From assembly GCA_964517355.1 (NCBI GenBank), contig CAZFCK010000099.1, positions 1-16,753 of the forward strand: DNA of 16,753 nt. Reading direction: 5' to 3'. The translations under genes and the position numbers were made by a program. The DNA comes from CAZFCK01 sp964517355 (GTDB taxonomy: Bacteria; Desulfobacterota; Desulfovibrionia; Desulfovibrionales; Desulfovibrionaceae). This document shows positions 1 to 7,720 of the stretch, one piece after another (the stretch's first letter is position 1; each line of letters opens with the position of its first letter). A model generated the notes under the pieces. That model was not told where the DNA came from and searched no databases. It saw nothing but the letters and a program-made list of their open reading frames with translations.

Positions 1-285
1 AAGATAGCAGCGCTGGTTTCCCCCCGGAAAGTTTCATAAATTAATCTGGAAATGGTATAAGAGTAGGGACTTCAAAGCTTGATTGTTGTCATCGCGAATT
101 ATAATAAGTCGCGAACAAGGCGTCCGTAAAAAGGATTTATTTTCATGTGAGTTCCTTTCAAACCGGCTTGCTAAGGCATAAAGGGCGGGGTGCGGTTTTT
201 TACAATGACCGGTTATTACTGGGAGCAGGCTGGCAATTCTTTTTGCTCCCGTCGATACGTCCGCATCTGTTTGGGGAGAGACGCA
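1..285. other. Gene-free leader region upstream of the membrane protein
   Basis: No convincing coding region is seen here; the short open frames lack ribosome sites and recognisable protein features. The stretch holds the candidate promoter at 79-105 and a 7-bp hairpin, GGGAGCA (221-227) with TGCTCCC (244-250), in the presumed leader. A preceding gene may end upstream of the window, but nothing in bases 1-70 shows it. Confidence 0.5.
79..105 (+). promoter_or_regulatory. Candidate promoter for the membrane protein gene at 286
   Basis: A perfect TATAAT lies at 100-105, with TTGATT at 79-84 as a possible -35 box. The spacer is 15 bp, shorter than the preferred 17. The -10 box is bracketed by two copies of the palindrome TCGCGA (92-97 and 109-114), which could be a repressor or activator site. 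Transcription from here would give a leader of about 175 nt before the ATG at 286. Confidence 0.35.
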
Positions 286-2697
286 ATGAGTGTTGCCTGC
301 TCCTGTCGCGAACATCATCACGCCATGGGACACCATTTGGCGCCAAGATTTGTATTTCTACACATTTATCTGTTGTCGTTATTCTTTTCTCTTCTTTTTC
401 CGGCTGTTTCAGCCGCCAAGATCTATGTCCACAAGGAAAAGGACAGCACTCTCTATTTTACGAACGATAGGCGCAACCTGGATAAAGTCCGGGAACACCG
501 TGCTGCCGATCGAAAAGCGGCGAGGCGTGGAGAACCGGAACAAGCACCGCGGGAAGCGCAGGAGGCCGTGCAGGAACCGGTGAAGCAGGACATCACCTCC
601 GAACCTCCCGGGTTGCGGGACCTCTTGTACCGCGTTGCCCAGGCTTTCACCGACGGGGCGCCGGACGACATTTTAGCCCTTTTCAAATCATTTTCCGAAC
701 CACTCCCGGAGCAGGAGCGCGACAATCTCCTGTTTTTCGAAATGTTTTTTGCCACGTTCGGTACGGCGCGCTCTTTCATCATTGTGCGCGACGAGGCCGG
801 ATTCCAGCAAATAGGGCGCGTATACACGGGGTTCCAAAAGCAATGGCAGGATGTGGAGTGCCGCTGGCGCCACGTCACGCTGCGGGCCGACCTTGCGGAG
901 CATTCGTGTCCGCTGCTCCTGCAATTGGGGATTTGCCAGGACGGAGAGGATTACGGCATCAAGGACATGGGCGTCGGCCTGCTCGCCCCTCCCGAGGAAA
1001 TGCTAGCGAAGCTGGAGGGCTTTCAGCGGGAGTATGCGCGGCAACTGGGCGAGGCCAGCCGGGCTCGCGCCATGGAGGAGCGGGAAAAGGCCCTTGAGGA
1101 ACGGAAAAAGAACCTCGCATCGACTCCCCAGCCGCAGCCGTCGACAACACCGCTCCCGCCTGTAACCGCGAGTCCTCCCGAAAGGGAAGCGCAGGGGGCG
1201 GGAGACGCGCTCCCCGATTTCATGCCCTCATTTCCGGATGCGACCGAAATACAGCCTGGGGCGTTACAGAATGCGCAATTGTTGTTGCAGTTTTTTTCCG
1301 GAACGTTTGTCATGCTGTTTTTCGGCGTATCGCTTTTGCTGCAGCTTTTCATGTACCTTTGCTTGTATCTTATCGCTCGAAAACTGCGTGTTTCATGCGC
1401 CTGGATGTCTTGGGCGCCTGTTCTGCAAATACATCCCATGGTCTTGGCCGCGGGGCTTCCGGGCTGGTGGACGCCGGCGTTGCTCGGCAGCGCCGTCCTG
1501 ATGCTGGTGCCCGTAGTGGGGATGATCGTGCCCCTTGGCGTGCTTGTGGCCACGCTCTACATCTGGATGCGCATTTCAGAGAGACTGGGGCTGAACAAGT
1601 GGCTGGGCTTGTTGATCATCGTCCCTTTGGCGCAGCTGGTGTACCCCGCCTGGCTGGCGTTCAAGCAAGACGCGCTCCGGCGGAATATTTCCTTACGGCC
1701 TGTTCTGCTGAAGACGTTTCTGGCCTTTATCCTGCTTATGGCGTTGGCCTGGGTGGGAGTCGAGTTCCTGCTCATGCCTGTGGTGCGTCCTGTGCTGGAG
1801 GCGCAACAGTTCACCGGGCTGCCGCAACGGCTGGAGTCCGCAACCGAATCTGGGGGGCCGGAAACGCGGAGGCAGGTGACGCCGGAAAGTGCGGACAGCG
1901 ACGTCCCCGCGCCGGCCGCCCCGGCGTCTGAAGACGAGACGGCGGCCTACGTCGATCTTGGGGCGGCGGAGTACGAGCAATTGTTGTCCCAAGGGCACGC
2001 GCCTCTTGATGCGGACGCCGCGGGAGCGCATACCCTTGTTGGGCCGGTGCTTCTGGAACTGGGGACGTTTTGGGACGATCCGCAAACGCCCCATGTCTGG
2101 ATTCTGGTCAAGCTGCCGTTGCTGCCCAATCTGGAATCCACCGGCAGAAGCGGCATGGTGCGCATCGCCCGCGTGATGAACGACAAAGGCCAGGACGTGT
2201 ACGACCGTGAGAGCGGTTTTGAAGGGGAGCAGTTTCAAAAACTCACCTTTGGCCGCATGAGGTTCCCCGCGCCCCATCTCCAATCCATTCGCGACGTGCA
2301 TCTTGTGGCCGGCGTCAAGAACAAGGATATCCATTCCATTGAAGGCGTATTGCAACTGCGCTTGCCGTTAGGCGTGCAATCCGTGGCCTTTTCCACGGCG
2401 GAGACGGGACAGACCAAAGAGGTCAACGGCCAGAGCGTGACGCTGAAACAGGTGGACGGCATGAAGATTGCCGCGGAGATAAACGGCGATCCGGATTCGC
2501 ATTTGGACTCCAGAGCCTACGACGCCGCGGGCAATGTAGTGGATCAGCAATATTCCTCATGGAGTACCTCCATGGGGCGCAAAGACCTGAGCATTACGTT
2601 CAACGGCCCGGTAGAGCGCGTGGAGTTTTATTTTGTCCGGGATTTCCTTGATAAGGAATGGCCCTTCGTGCTGCAGGCGGGGGAAAACCCGGCTTGA
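286..2697 (+). CDS. Large exported, membrane-anchored protein of unknown function (DUF4124-like N-terminus, multi-TM centre)
   Basis: 803-residue protein, not recognised as a characterised enzyme. The ATG at 286 is preferred because GGGGAGAG (273-280) precedes it by 5 bp; an upstream in-frame ATG at 190 has no such site. Residues 1-43 form a signal peptide ending near VSA|AK. Next comes a short KIYVHKEKDSTLYFTNDRR segment resembling the DUF4124 motif of exported envelope proteins. It is followed by a charged, partly helical region (about 60-280) and a Pro/Thr-rich linker. Residues about 325-505 hold roughly five hydrophobic helices resembling small DUF5684-type membrane domains. The C-terminal 300 residues are hydrophilic and probably beta-rich. 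The topology implies two extracytoplasmic soluble parts joined by a membrane anchor. It stands alone, with no plus-strand partner downstream. The family assignments are from memory of motifs and are tentative. Confidence 0.8.
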   Translation: MSVACSCREHHHAMGHHLAPRFVFLHIYLLSLFFSLLFPAVSAAKIYVHKEKDSTLYFTNDRRNLDKVREHRAADRKAARRGEPEQAPREAQEAVQEPVKQDITSEPPGLRDLLYRVAQAFTDGAPDDILALFKSFSEPLPEQERDNLLFFEMFFATFGTARSFIIVRDEAGFQQIGRVYTGFQKQWQDVECRWRHVTLRADLAEHSCPLLLQLGICQDGEDYGIKDMGVGLLAPPEEMLAKLEGFQREYARQLGEASRARAMEEREKALEERKKNLASTPQPQPSTTPLPPVTASPPEREAQGAGDALPDFMPSFPDATEIQPGALQNAQLLLQFFSGTFVMLFFGVSLLLQLFMYLCLYLIARKLRVSCAWMSWAPVLQIHPMVLAAGLPGWWTPALLGSAVLMLVPVVGMIVPLGVLVATLYIWMRISERLGLNKWLGLLIIVPLAQLVYPAWLAFKQDALRRNISLRPVLLKTFLAFILLMALAWVGVEFLLMPVVRPVLEAQQFTGLPQRLESATESGGPETRRQVTPESADSDVPAPAAPASEDETAAYVDLGAAEYEQLLSQGHAPLDADAAGAHTLVGPVLLELGTFWDDPQTPHVWILVKLPLLPNLESTGRSGMVRIARVMNDKGQDVYDRESGFEGEQFQKLTFGRMRFPAPHLQSIRDVHLVAGVKNKDIHSIEGVLQLRLPLGVQSVAFSTAETGQTKEVNGQSVTLKQVDGMKIAAEINGDPDSHLDSRAYDAAGNVVDQQYSSWSTSMGRKDLSITFNGPVERVEFYFVRDFLDKEWPFVLQAGENPA

Positions 2698-2731
2698 ACC
2701 GGGCGATGAAAAAATAATCGCAGGCCTGCCG

Positions 2732-2763
2732 GGAGGAAAACCCCGTATACGAGGTTTCCCTCC
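2732..2763. terminator. 32-bp palindrome between convergent genes, candidate bidirectional terminator
   Basis: GGAGGAAAACC (2732-2742) pairs with GGTTTCCCTCC (2753-2763) with one mismatch, and the centre contains the self-complementary CGTATACG. It lies between the stop of the 286-2697 gene and the stop of the minus-strand gene ending at 2798. On the minus strand a T-rich run (complement of 2707-2717) follows at some distance; no T run follows on the plus strand. Termination is therefore plausible but not textbook. Confidence 0.45.
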
Positions 2764-2797
2764 GTTGCGCCTCGCCCTCATGCCGGCTGTGAGCGAC

Positions 2798-3322
2798 TTA
2801 TTGCGGCACAATGGTGAAAGACTGGCGCGTCTCGGCTTGCTGTCCCGTGATTTCGTCGTGTAGCGTTATGGTATAGACGTATTCACCGGGGGGCAGCTTA
2901 CCCAAGCCGAATTCATTGGTCATGTACACGTCCAGCACGGGTTTTACCGTATTGAAATGCAGATCCACGAGCTTTTGCTTTTCGAAAAGCACCTGGCCGG
3001 AAGCGTCTTCCAAGCGCAGATCCTGTGTCAGCCAGAATTCATAGTTGCCGTTTGCGACGTTTGTGAACCATAAGGCTGGTTCATAATAAACTTTTATGGT
3101 GCTTCCAACGGGAAATTCTGCCGCTTGATAGGGGATATATGTCCCGTAATTCATAATATTCCGGCAAAATTGAAAATCGTTTATGGTTAGCGGACCCTTG
3201 TTTTGCAGTTCGATGATCTGGTTTTTGAGTTCGAGCACCTTGTCTTGGGCCGAGGCCGTCAGCGGCGCACAGGCGAGAACAAGCAAGAGCAGCATCAGAG
3301 CCGCCATTGTTTTGCGGAGCAT
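2798..3322 (-). CDS. Small exported beta-rich protein of unknown function
   Basis: 174-residue protein, no characterised family recognised. Start at 3322 is well supported: AAAGGAGG (3328-3335, minus strand) lies 5 nt upstream. Residues 1-25 are a signal peptide with hydrophobic core MLLLLLVLA. Cleavage may be at ASA|QD by signal peptidase I, or before Cys18 (VLAC) as a lipoprotein; both are possible. A short helix, KVLELKNQIIELQNKG, follows, then alternating hydrophobic and polar strands (YEPALWFTNVANGNYEFWLTQDLRLED and LPPGEYVYTITLHDEITG) typical of an immunoglobulin-like or other beta-sandwich fold. It is probably a periplasmic or outer-membrane-attached accessory protein. It is a single gene, tail to tail with the 286-2697 gene, and its leader carries a strong hairpin directly against the ribosome site. 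Confidence 0.8.
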   Translation of the reverse strand: MLRKTMAALMLLLLVLACAPLTASAQDKVLELKNQIIELQNKGPLTINDFQFCRNIMNYGTYIPYQAAEFPVGSTIKVYYEPALWFTNVANGNYEFWLTQDLRLEDASGQVLFEKQKLVDLHFNTVKPVLDVYMTNEFGLGKLPPGEYVYTITLHDEITGQQAETRQSFTIVPQ

Positions 3323-3335
3323 ACTTTCCTCCTTT

Positions 3336-3427
3336 AGAGCATCTTCAGCTTGAAAAGCTCAAGATGTTCTTATGGATTTTCCTGAAACTATTGGAAATGG
3401 TTTCAGGGCAGAGTCTTGTTTCAAGAC
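3336..3427. repeat. Cluster of three tight hairpins (REP-like or leader element)
   Basis: Three inverted repeats with 3-nt loops occur in a row. 3336-3370: AGAGCATCTT and AAGATGTTCT arms, then a C/C mismatch and an inner AGCTT/AAGCT stem around GAA. 3381-3407: CCTGAAACTATT with AATGGTTTCAGG around GGA. 3413-3427: GTCTTG with CAAGAC around TTT. The first hairpin directly abuts the ribosome site of the minus-strand gene (3328-3335), so on that transcript all three would lie in the leader. The arrangement also resembles repetitive extragenic palindromes; copy number in the genome would decide. Confidence 0.6.
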
Positions 3428-3604
3428 GAAAATGCGCCAGGGAAACGGTTGCGCGTCGGCCGCACTGCACAATTGCAGGGGGGCGTATCAATTATTGCCG
3501 CTTACGGTGCAAAAAAGCAAAGAAAAAATCAACATTGAAGCCTTACGGCGTGTTGTTATCGAAGCATACGTATGAAAGACGTGGCGTAACTCGCATCTGC
3601 ATTG
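3428..3604. other. Gene-free stretch before the AmmeMemoRadiSam promoter
   Basis: No convincing gene. A 123-codon open frame spanning 3307-3678 crosses the hairpins, lacks a ribosome site and has an amino-acid composition unlike the real proteins here. Only a weak short inverted repeat (CTGCA/TGCAG near 3465) was noticed. Confidence 0.4.
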
Positions 3605-3633
3605 TTGCCGTGGAACCTCTATTGGCATATATT
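3605..3633 (+). promoter_or_regulatory. Candidate sigma-70 promoter of the AmmeMemoRadiSam genes
   Basis: TTGCCG (3605-3610) and TATATT (3628-3633) are separated by exactly 17 bp. This is a good -35/-10 pair about 85 bp upstream of the ATG at 3718. A perfect 12-bp palindrome, TATGTATACATA (3692-3703), lies in the predicted leader and may be an operator. Confidence 0.45.
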
Positions 3634-3717
3634 GGAAAGAAAAATGCCGGAGAAATGGTTCGCTGTGAACTCTATTAATTTTACAATGTTATATGTATAC
3701 ATAGGCGATAATCGGAT

Positions 3718-5220
3718 ATGAAAAGCATCCTTTGCGGAAAACGATACGTTGTGGTCATTATCCTTGTTGCGACATTGTTCGCTTCAGGGGCAAGGGCCGG
3801 GGATACGGTGCGCGAGTCCATCCTCGCCGGCTCGTGGTATTCAGGCAATGCCGCGGCTTTGCGCGAGAGCGTGCGACGCTGCATGGACCATGCGGCGGGG
3901 GCGGGCGCCGTTTCCGGCCGCCTGATCGGTTTGATAGCGCCCCATGCCGGCCATGCCTGTTCCGGCGTGGTGGCGGGAAAGGCCTATGCCGTGCTCGAAC
4001 GGCACCCGGCGGAAACCGTTATCGTGCTGGCGCCGAGCCACCATCAGATGTTTGAGGGCGTCTCGGCGTATGAGCAGGGCGGCTATCAAACGCCCTTGGG
4101 CGTGATGGAGATAGACAAGGAAGTCGTTTCCTTGTTGCGGCAAGAGTATGGCCAGTTGCAGTTTTTGCCCCAGGCGCACGAGAGGGAGCACGCCGTGGAG
4201 ATTCAGGTGCCGTTTCTTCAGGTCGCCCTGCCAGAAGCCAGGCTCGTGCCCCTGATTATGGGGCGCCAGGGACTGCAACCCGCCCTGGAATTGGGCAAGG
4301 CCCTGGCCGCGGCGGTGCGGCACGCGAGCGGAAAGCGCATAGTGCTGGTGGCTTCCACGGATCTCTCGCATTATCACGGCAAGGAAGAATGCGGCAAAAT
4401 GGATGCGCACATCCGGGAGGCCGTCCTTGGGTTGAATTATGAGGCCATAGCGCGGTGCATGGCCGATGGCAGTTGCGAAGCCTGCGGCGCCGGTCCGTTG
4501 ATCGCCGTGCTTTACGCCTCGAAATTATTGGGTGCGGACCATGCCGAGGTCCTGGCCATGGGGGATTCCGGCGATACCTGCGGCGGTGCGGACAAGGTGG
4601 TGGGGTATATGGCGGCCGCGCTTTTTCAGCAGGACGCACAGGATGCGTCGGCAGCGCTCCAAGACGGAGATCGGGACGTAAACGCGGAATTCAACGAGCA
4701 GGAACGCGCGTTTCTGCACGAGTTGGCCCGAAACGCCATACGCAGTGAATTATTTGGCGAAGATTTTATGGAACCTGAGAACGTATCCGGGCATCTGCGC
4801 GAAGAGCGAGGTGTTTTCGTCACGTTGAAACGTGAGGGACGGCTGCGGGGGTGCATCGGCTATATCGTGGGGACCATGCCCCTTGTGGAGGCCGTGACTG
4901 AAATGGCCAAATCCGCCGCTTTTCGCGATCCAAGGTTCCCTCCTGTCGGGAAAGATGAATTCGACTCCCTGGAATATGAAATATCCGTGCTTACGCCGTT
5001 ACGGCGTATCGCAAACAGCGGCGAAGTCATTGTGGGGCGGCATGGGCTGCTTATGAAGCGCGGTTTCAGGCAAGGGCTGTTGCTGCCCCAGGTCGCGGTT
5101 GAGTACGGATGGAATCGCGAGCGGTTTTTGGACCACACGTGTGAAAAGTCACGAATGGAACCCGGCTGCTGGAAAGATCCGGACACGGAGATATACGTTT
5201 TTTCAGCCGAGGTCTTTTGA
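3718..5220 (+). CDS. amrB/amrA: AmmeMemoRadiSam system fusion protein B-A (Memo-like + AMMECR1-like) with Sec signal peptide
   Basis: 500-residue fusion of two families usually encoded separately. Residues 1-27 are a Sec-type signal peptide (hydrophobic core VVVIILVATLF, cleavage near ARA|GD). Residues about 35-305 are the Memo-like domain. His76 (in APHAGH), His109 (in APSHHQ) and Cys288 (in GDSGDTCGG) line up with the His/His/Cys metal site known in human MEMO1, and STDLSHYHG is also family-typical. Residues about 325-500 are AMMECR1-like, with the hallmark LRGCIG at 376-381 and FRDPRFPPV. The biochemical role of the system is not established; MEMO-family proteins bind iron or copper. It is followed 10 bp later by its radical SAM partner, clearly one operon. 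The ribosome site before 3718 is weak, but the signal peptide begins exactly there. The exported fusion form is the unusual point. Confidence 0.93.
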   Translation: MKSILCGKRYVVVIILVATLFASGARAGDTVRESILAGSWYSGNAAALRESVRRCMDHAAGAGAVSGRLIGLIAPHAGHACSGVVAGKAYAVLERHPAETVIVLAPSHHQMFEGVSAYEQGGYQTPLGVMEIDKEVVSLLRQEYGQLQFLPQAHEREHAVEIQVPFLQVALPEARLVPLIMGRQGLQPALELGKALAAAVRHASGKRIVLVASTDLSHYHGKEECGKMDAHIREAVLGLNYEAIARCMADGSCEACGAGPLIAVLYASKLLGADHAEVLAMGDSGDTCGGADKVVGYMAAALFQQDAQDASAALQDGDRDVNAEFNEQERAFLHELARNAIRSELFGEDFMEPENVSGHLREERGVFVTLKREGRLRGCIGYIVGTMPLVEAVTEMAKSAAFRDPRFPPVGKDEFDSLEYEISVLTPLRRIANSGEVIVGRHGLLMKRGFRQGLLLPQVAVEYGWNRERFLDHTCEKSRMEPGCWKDPDTEIYVFSAEVF

Positions 5221-5230
5221 CGGGGGCGCT

Positions 5231-6382
5231 ATGCAACGACGTTGTTTTCTCAAAAATTGCGGCTGTTGCCTTTTGGCCGCCGCCACCGCGCCCATGTGCG
5301 CCTTGCTCGCGGATCAGCCGGCTCTGGCGGCGCGTTATCAGCGCGGTCTGCTGGGAGTGCGTCCGTCTCCCTGGTTTTCCAGGTTGGAAGGCAAAACGGT
5401 GCAATGCGGCTTGTGCCCCCGCCAATGTGTGGTCGAAGCGGGCGAAAGGGGCTATTGCGAGGTTCGGGAAAACCGCGACGGCGTGTTGCATACCCTTGTT
5501 TACGGCAATCCCTGCGCCGTGAACGTGGACCCCATTGAAAAGAAGCCGTTTTACCATGTATTGCCTACGACCCAATCCTTTTCCATCGCCACAGCCGGCT
5601 GCAATGTGGACTGCGCATTCTGCCAGAATTTTGAGATTTCCCAGGCCCGCCCCGAAAATACCCTGAATTTCGATCTGCCTCCTGAGGACGTGGCCGCGTT
5701 CGCCTTGCGCAACGGGTGCCGCTCCATTGCGTCCACCTATGTGGAGCCCGTCATTTTCATGGAATATCTGCTCGACGTGGGGCGTCGGGCCAAAGAGGCC
5801 GGGGTGTTGAACGTGGTGCATTCCAACGGCTTCGTGAATCCCGCGCCGCTGGACGCGCTGTGCGAGGTCCTGGACGCCGCCAGCATCGATCTCAAGGGTT
5901 TTACGGAGGAGTATTACCGCGAGATAGTGCGCGGCGAACTCAAGCCCGTTTTGGGCACGCTCGAAACCATGCGGCGGCGCGGCGTTTTTCTGGAACTGGT
6001 CACGCTCGTGGTTCCGGGCAAGAACGACGGCATGGCGGAGATCGCGGCCATGAGCCGCTGGGTGCGCGACCATTTGGGGGCGGAAACCCCGCTTCATTTT
6101 TCGCGTTTCTACCCCATGTACAAATTGGACAATTTGCCCCCAACTCCTGTGAAGACGTTGGAACAAGCGCGGGAGACCGCCCTTGAGCAAGGGCTGGCGT
6201 ATGTCTATATCGGCAACGTGGCGGGGCATGAAGCGCAGAGCACCCGTTGCCCCGGGTGCGGCGCGATGCTGGTGCGGCGCGACGGCTACCGCGTGCGTGT
6301 GGAGGCGCTGGAAGAGGGCGTTTGCACGCAATGCGGGCGCGCCATTCCCGGCATATGGCGCCAGGGCGGCGTCGGAGCATAG
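5231..6382 (+). CDS. amrS: AmmeMemoRadiSam system radical SAM enzyme with a twin-arginine-like signal
   Basis: 383 residues. The radical SAM motif CxxxCxxC is Cys124, Cys128, Cys131 (CNVDCAFCQN), which binds the [4Fe-4S] cluster that cleaves S-adenosylmethionine. An N-terminal Cys set typical of this family is present (Cys59, 62, 66, 76 in CGLCPRQC...GYC), as is a C-terminal CxxC pair set (340/343, 365/368) resembling a zinc ribbon. The N-terminus MQRRCFLKNCGCCLLAAATAP fits a Tat signal (RRxFLK then a hydrophobic stretch and ALA|A), so the folded, cluster-loaded enzyme may be exported. The start ATG follows the stop of the B-A gene by 10 bp, with GGGGGC as a modest ribosome site. The substrate is unknown; the partner proteins suggest modification of, or by, the Memo/AMMECR1 fusion. 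It could still be cytoplasmic if the N-terminus is only a membrane anchor. Confidence 0.92.
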   Translation: MQRRCFLKNCGCCLLAAATAPMCALLADQPALAARYQRGLLGVRPSPWFSRLEGKTVQCGLCPRQCVVEAGERGYCEVRENRDGVLHTLVYGNPCAVNVDPIEKKPFYHVLPTTQSFSIATAGCNVDCAFCQNFEISQARPENTLNFDLPPEDVAAFALRNGCRSIASTYVEPVIFMEYLLDVGRRAKEAGVLNVVHSNGFVNPAPLDALCEVLDAASIDLKGFTEEYYREIVRGELKPVLGTLETMRRRGVFLELVTLVVPGKNDGMAEIAAMSRWVRDHLGAETPLHFSRFYPMYKLDNLPPTPVKTLEQARETALEQGLAYVYIGNVAGHEAQSTRCPGCGAMLVRRDGYRVRVEALEEGVCTQCGRAIPGIWRQGGVGA

Positions 6383-6391
6383 CGCACGGCG

Positions 6392-7513
6392 TTATATCCG
6401 GGCGATGACCCCGCCGGTCCGCCCCGCGTCGTAGCCTGCCAGAGACTTGATTTCCTCGCGCAGTTTGCGGGTCTGCAAGGTGTCGAGCAGGATGTTGACT
6501 GCCGGATGCCCCATAAGGTCGCGGGGCACGACCAGGTCGCATCTGGCGGAAACCAGAGGTATGAAATCCAGGCCGTATAAATCGGCAACCGCCCGAAAGC
6601 CCAAGGCCGCGTCCGCTTGTTTGTAGAGCACGCGCATGGCGCCTTCGGCGTGGCTCTCCACCATGTCCTCGTAGCCCTTGACCACTTCCGCGGGGATGCC
6701 GTGCCGCTGCAGCAGATCATCCAGCAGGGAGCGCAAGGCCGCTCCGGGCTCGCGATTCACCAGCCGCACGGCCGGGTTTGCGAGATCCTCCAGCTTTCCG
6801 ATTCTCAATGGGTTGCCCGGCGCCACGAGCAATCCTTCCTCAATGTCCGAAAAAGCGATGACAAGCGCCTCCTGGCCCGGAAGGTTTTTGCTGGCCAGGA
6901 GAATGTTGCCGTCCTCTTTGGAATGCACGGCCTGCATGTGCGTTCCCGCGATATGGGCCTGCCCCGCCGCCAGTCCTTGCATGGCGCGTACACTGGAGGC
7001 AAAGCGATAATGGACGCGCATTTCGGGCGCAAGGCGGGCGACGTGCGTGGAAAGCAGGGCGAAAGCCGGATCGCAGCCCAGAAGGATGATGGATTTTTCC
7101 GGTATTTCAGGGGGGCAGAGCAAATGGATCTTGTCCTGATCCTGGGCGAGAATGCCGTCCGCGGCCTCGAAACCGCAGCCGAAAGGGTTTGCGCCGGGCA
7201 AGGGGTAGGCCAGGAGCCGCCCCCTGATCATGGCCAGGGATACGCGAGCCGTGTCGTTCGGCGGCGCTCCGATCAGGGTATATGACGGGGCGCTTGTTTC
7301 GTCGTCCTCGCTGAAAAGATCTTCCACACGGCAGGCAAGCTGTTTTGCCAGACGCAAGGCCAGTAGCGTGTTGGGGGCGTATTTCCCGGACTCTATGTCG
7401 TAGATGGCCTGGCGTTTGACCCCCACCAGCTCGGCGAGCTGCTGTTGCGAAAGCCCTTTGGCGATGCGAAAGGCTTTGACCCGGTTTGTCAGGGACTGGG
7501 CGGCAGGCTTCAT
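6392..7513 (-). CDS. XRE-type helix-turn-helix regulator with periplasmic-binding-protein-like sensor domain
   Basis: 373 residues. Residues about 10-65 are a Cro/CI-type helix-turn-helix (VKAFRIAKGLSQQQLAELVG, KRQAIYDIESGKYAPN). Residues about 80-373 match the style of the PBP-like domain (PF12727 type) found in regulators and MoeA-linked proteins of molybdate/molybdopterin metabolism (LLGCDPAFALLSTH, NREPGAALRSLLDDLL, ADAALGFRAVADLYGLDFIPL). It is therefore probably a one-component sensor of a small anion or cofactor. ATG 7513 is chosen over the TTG at 7528 because GGAA lies just upstream of it and nothing suitable precedes the TTG. It is transcribed divergently from the receptor operon and probably controls it and itself. 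It converges on amrS with a 9-bp gap, so the two transcripts must overlap. The ligand is not determined by sequence. Confidence 0.88.
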   Translation of the reverse strand: MKPAAQSLTNRVKAFRIAKGLSQQQLAELVGVKRQAIYDIESGKYAPNTLLALRLAKQLACRVEDLFSEDDETSAPSYTLIGAPPNDTARVSLAMIRGRLLAYPLPGANPFGCGFEAADGILAQDQDKIHLLCPPEIPEKSIILLGCDPAFALLSTHVARLAPEMRVHYRFASSVRAMQGLAAGQAHIAGTHMQAVHSKEDGNILLASKNLPGQEALVIAFSDIEEGLLVAPGNPLRIGKLEDLANPAVRLVNREPGAALRSLLDDLLQRHGIPAEVVKGYEDMVESHAEGAMRVLYKQADAALGFRAVADLYGLDFIPLVSARCDLVVPRDLMGHPAVNILLDTLQTRKLREEIKSLAGYDAGRTGGVIARI

Positions 7514-7626
7514 AAGACGTTCCAACAAAAGTTGTGGGGCATTGCGTTACTTGAAAAGCTATGCCGGTGTCGCGCCCCCGGGATGTCGGGCCGGCGCATG
7601 CGCGATTGATTTTCCATCTATCACGA

Positions 7627-7655
7627 ATTTTATAGATATCGTAACAGTACGTCAA
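7627..7655 (-). promoter_or_regulatory. Promoter of the PBP-like regulator gene
   Basis: Read on the minus strand, TTGACG (7655-7650) is followed after 17 bp by TAAAAT (7632-7627); an overlapping TATAAA gives a 15-bp spacing. The pair is close to consensus and would start transcription about 105 nt upstream of the ATG at 7513. Confidence 0.55.
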
Positions 7656-7702
7656 GGTCGAGAACGCTGTTTCGAAGCCATGCCATGCGTACGGCGCATT
7701 GT

Positions 7703-7720
7703 GACGGTTAAAGACGACAT
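7703..7720 (+). repeat. 18-bp direct repeat, copy 1 (operator candidate)
   Basis: Matches copy 2 at 7934-7951 at 16 of 18 positions, with consensus GACGKTTAAAGACKACAT. It lies upstream of the -35 box of the regulator promoter. Confidence 0.6.

Noticed and set aside
3307..3678. 123-codon plus-strand frame in the 3323-3717 gap
   Set aside because: It crosses the hairpin cluster and promoter, starts inside the opposite gene and has no ribosome site.
5066..6331. 421-codon minus-strand open frame opposite amrS
   Set aside because: The plus strand encodes an intact radical SAM enzyme with all motifs; the minus reading has no recognisable domain.
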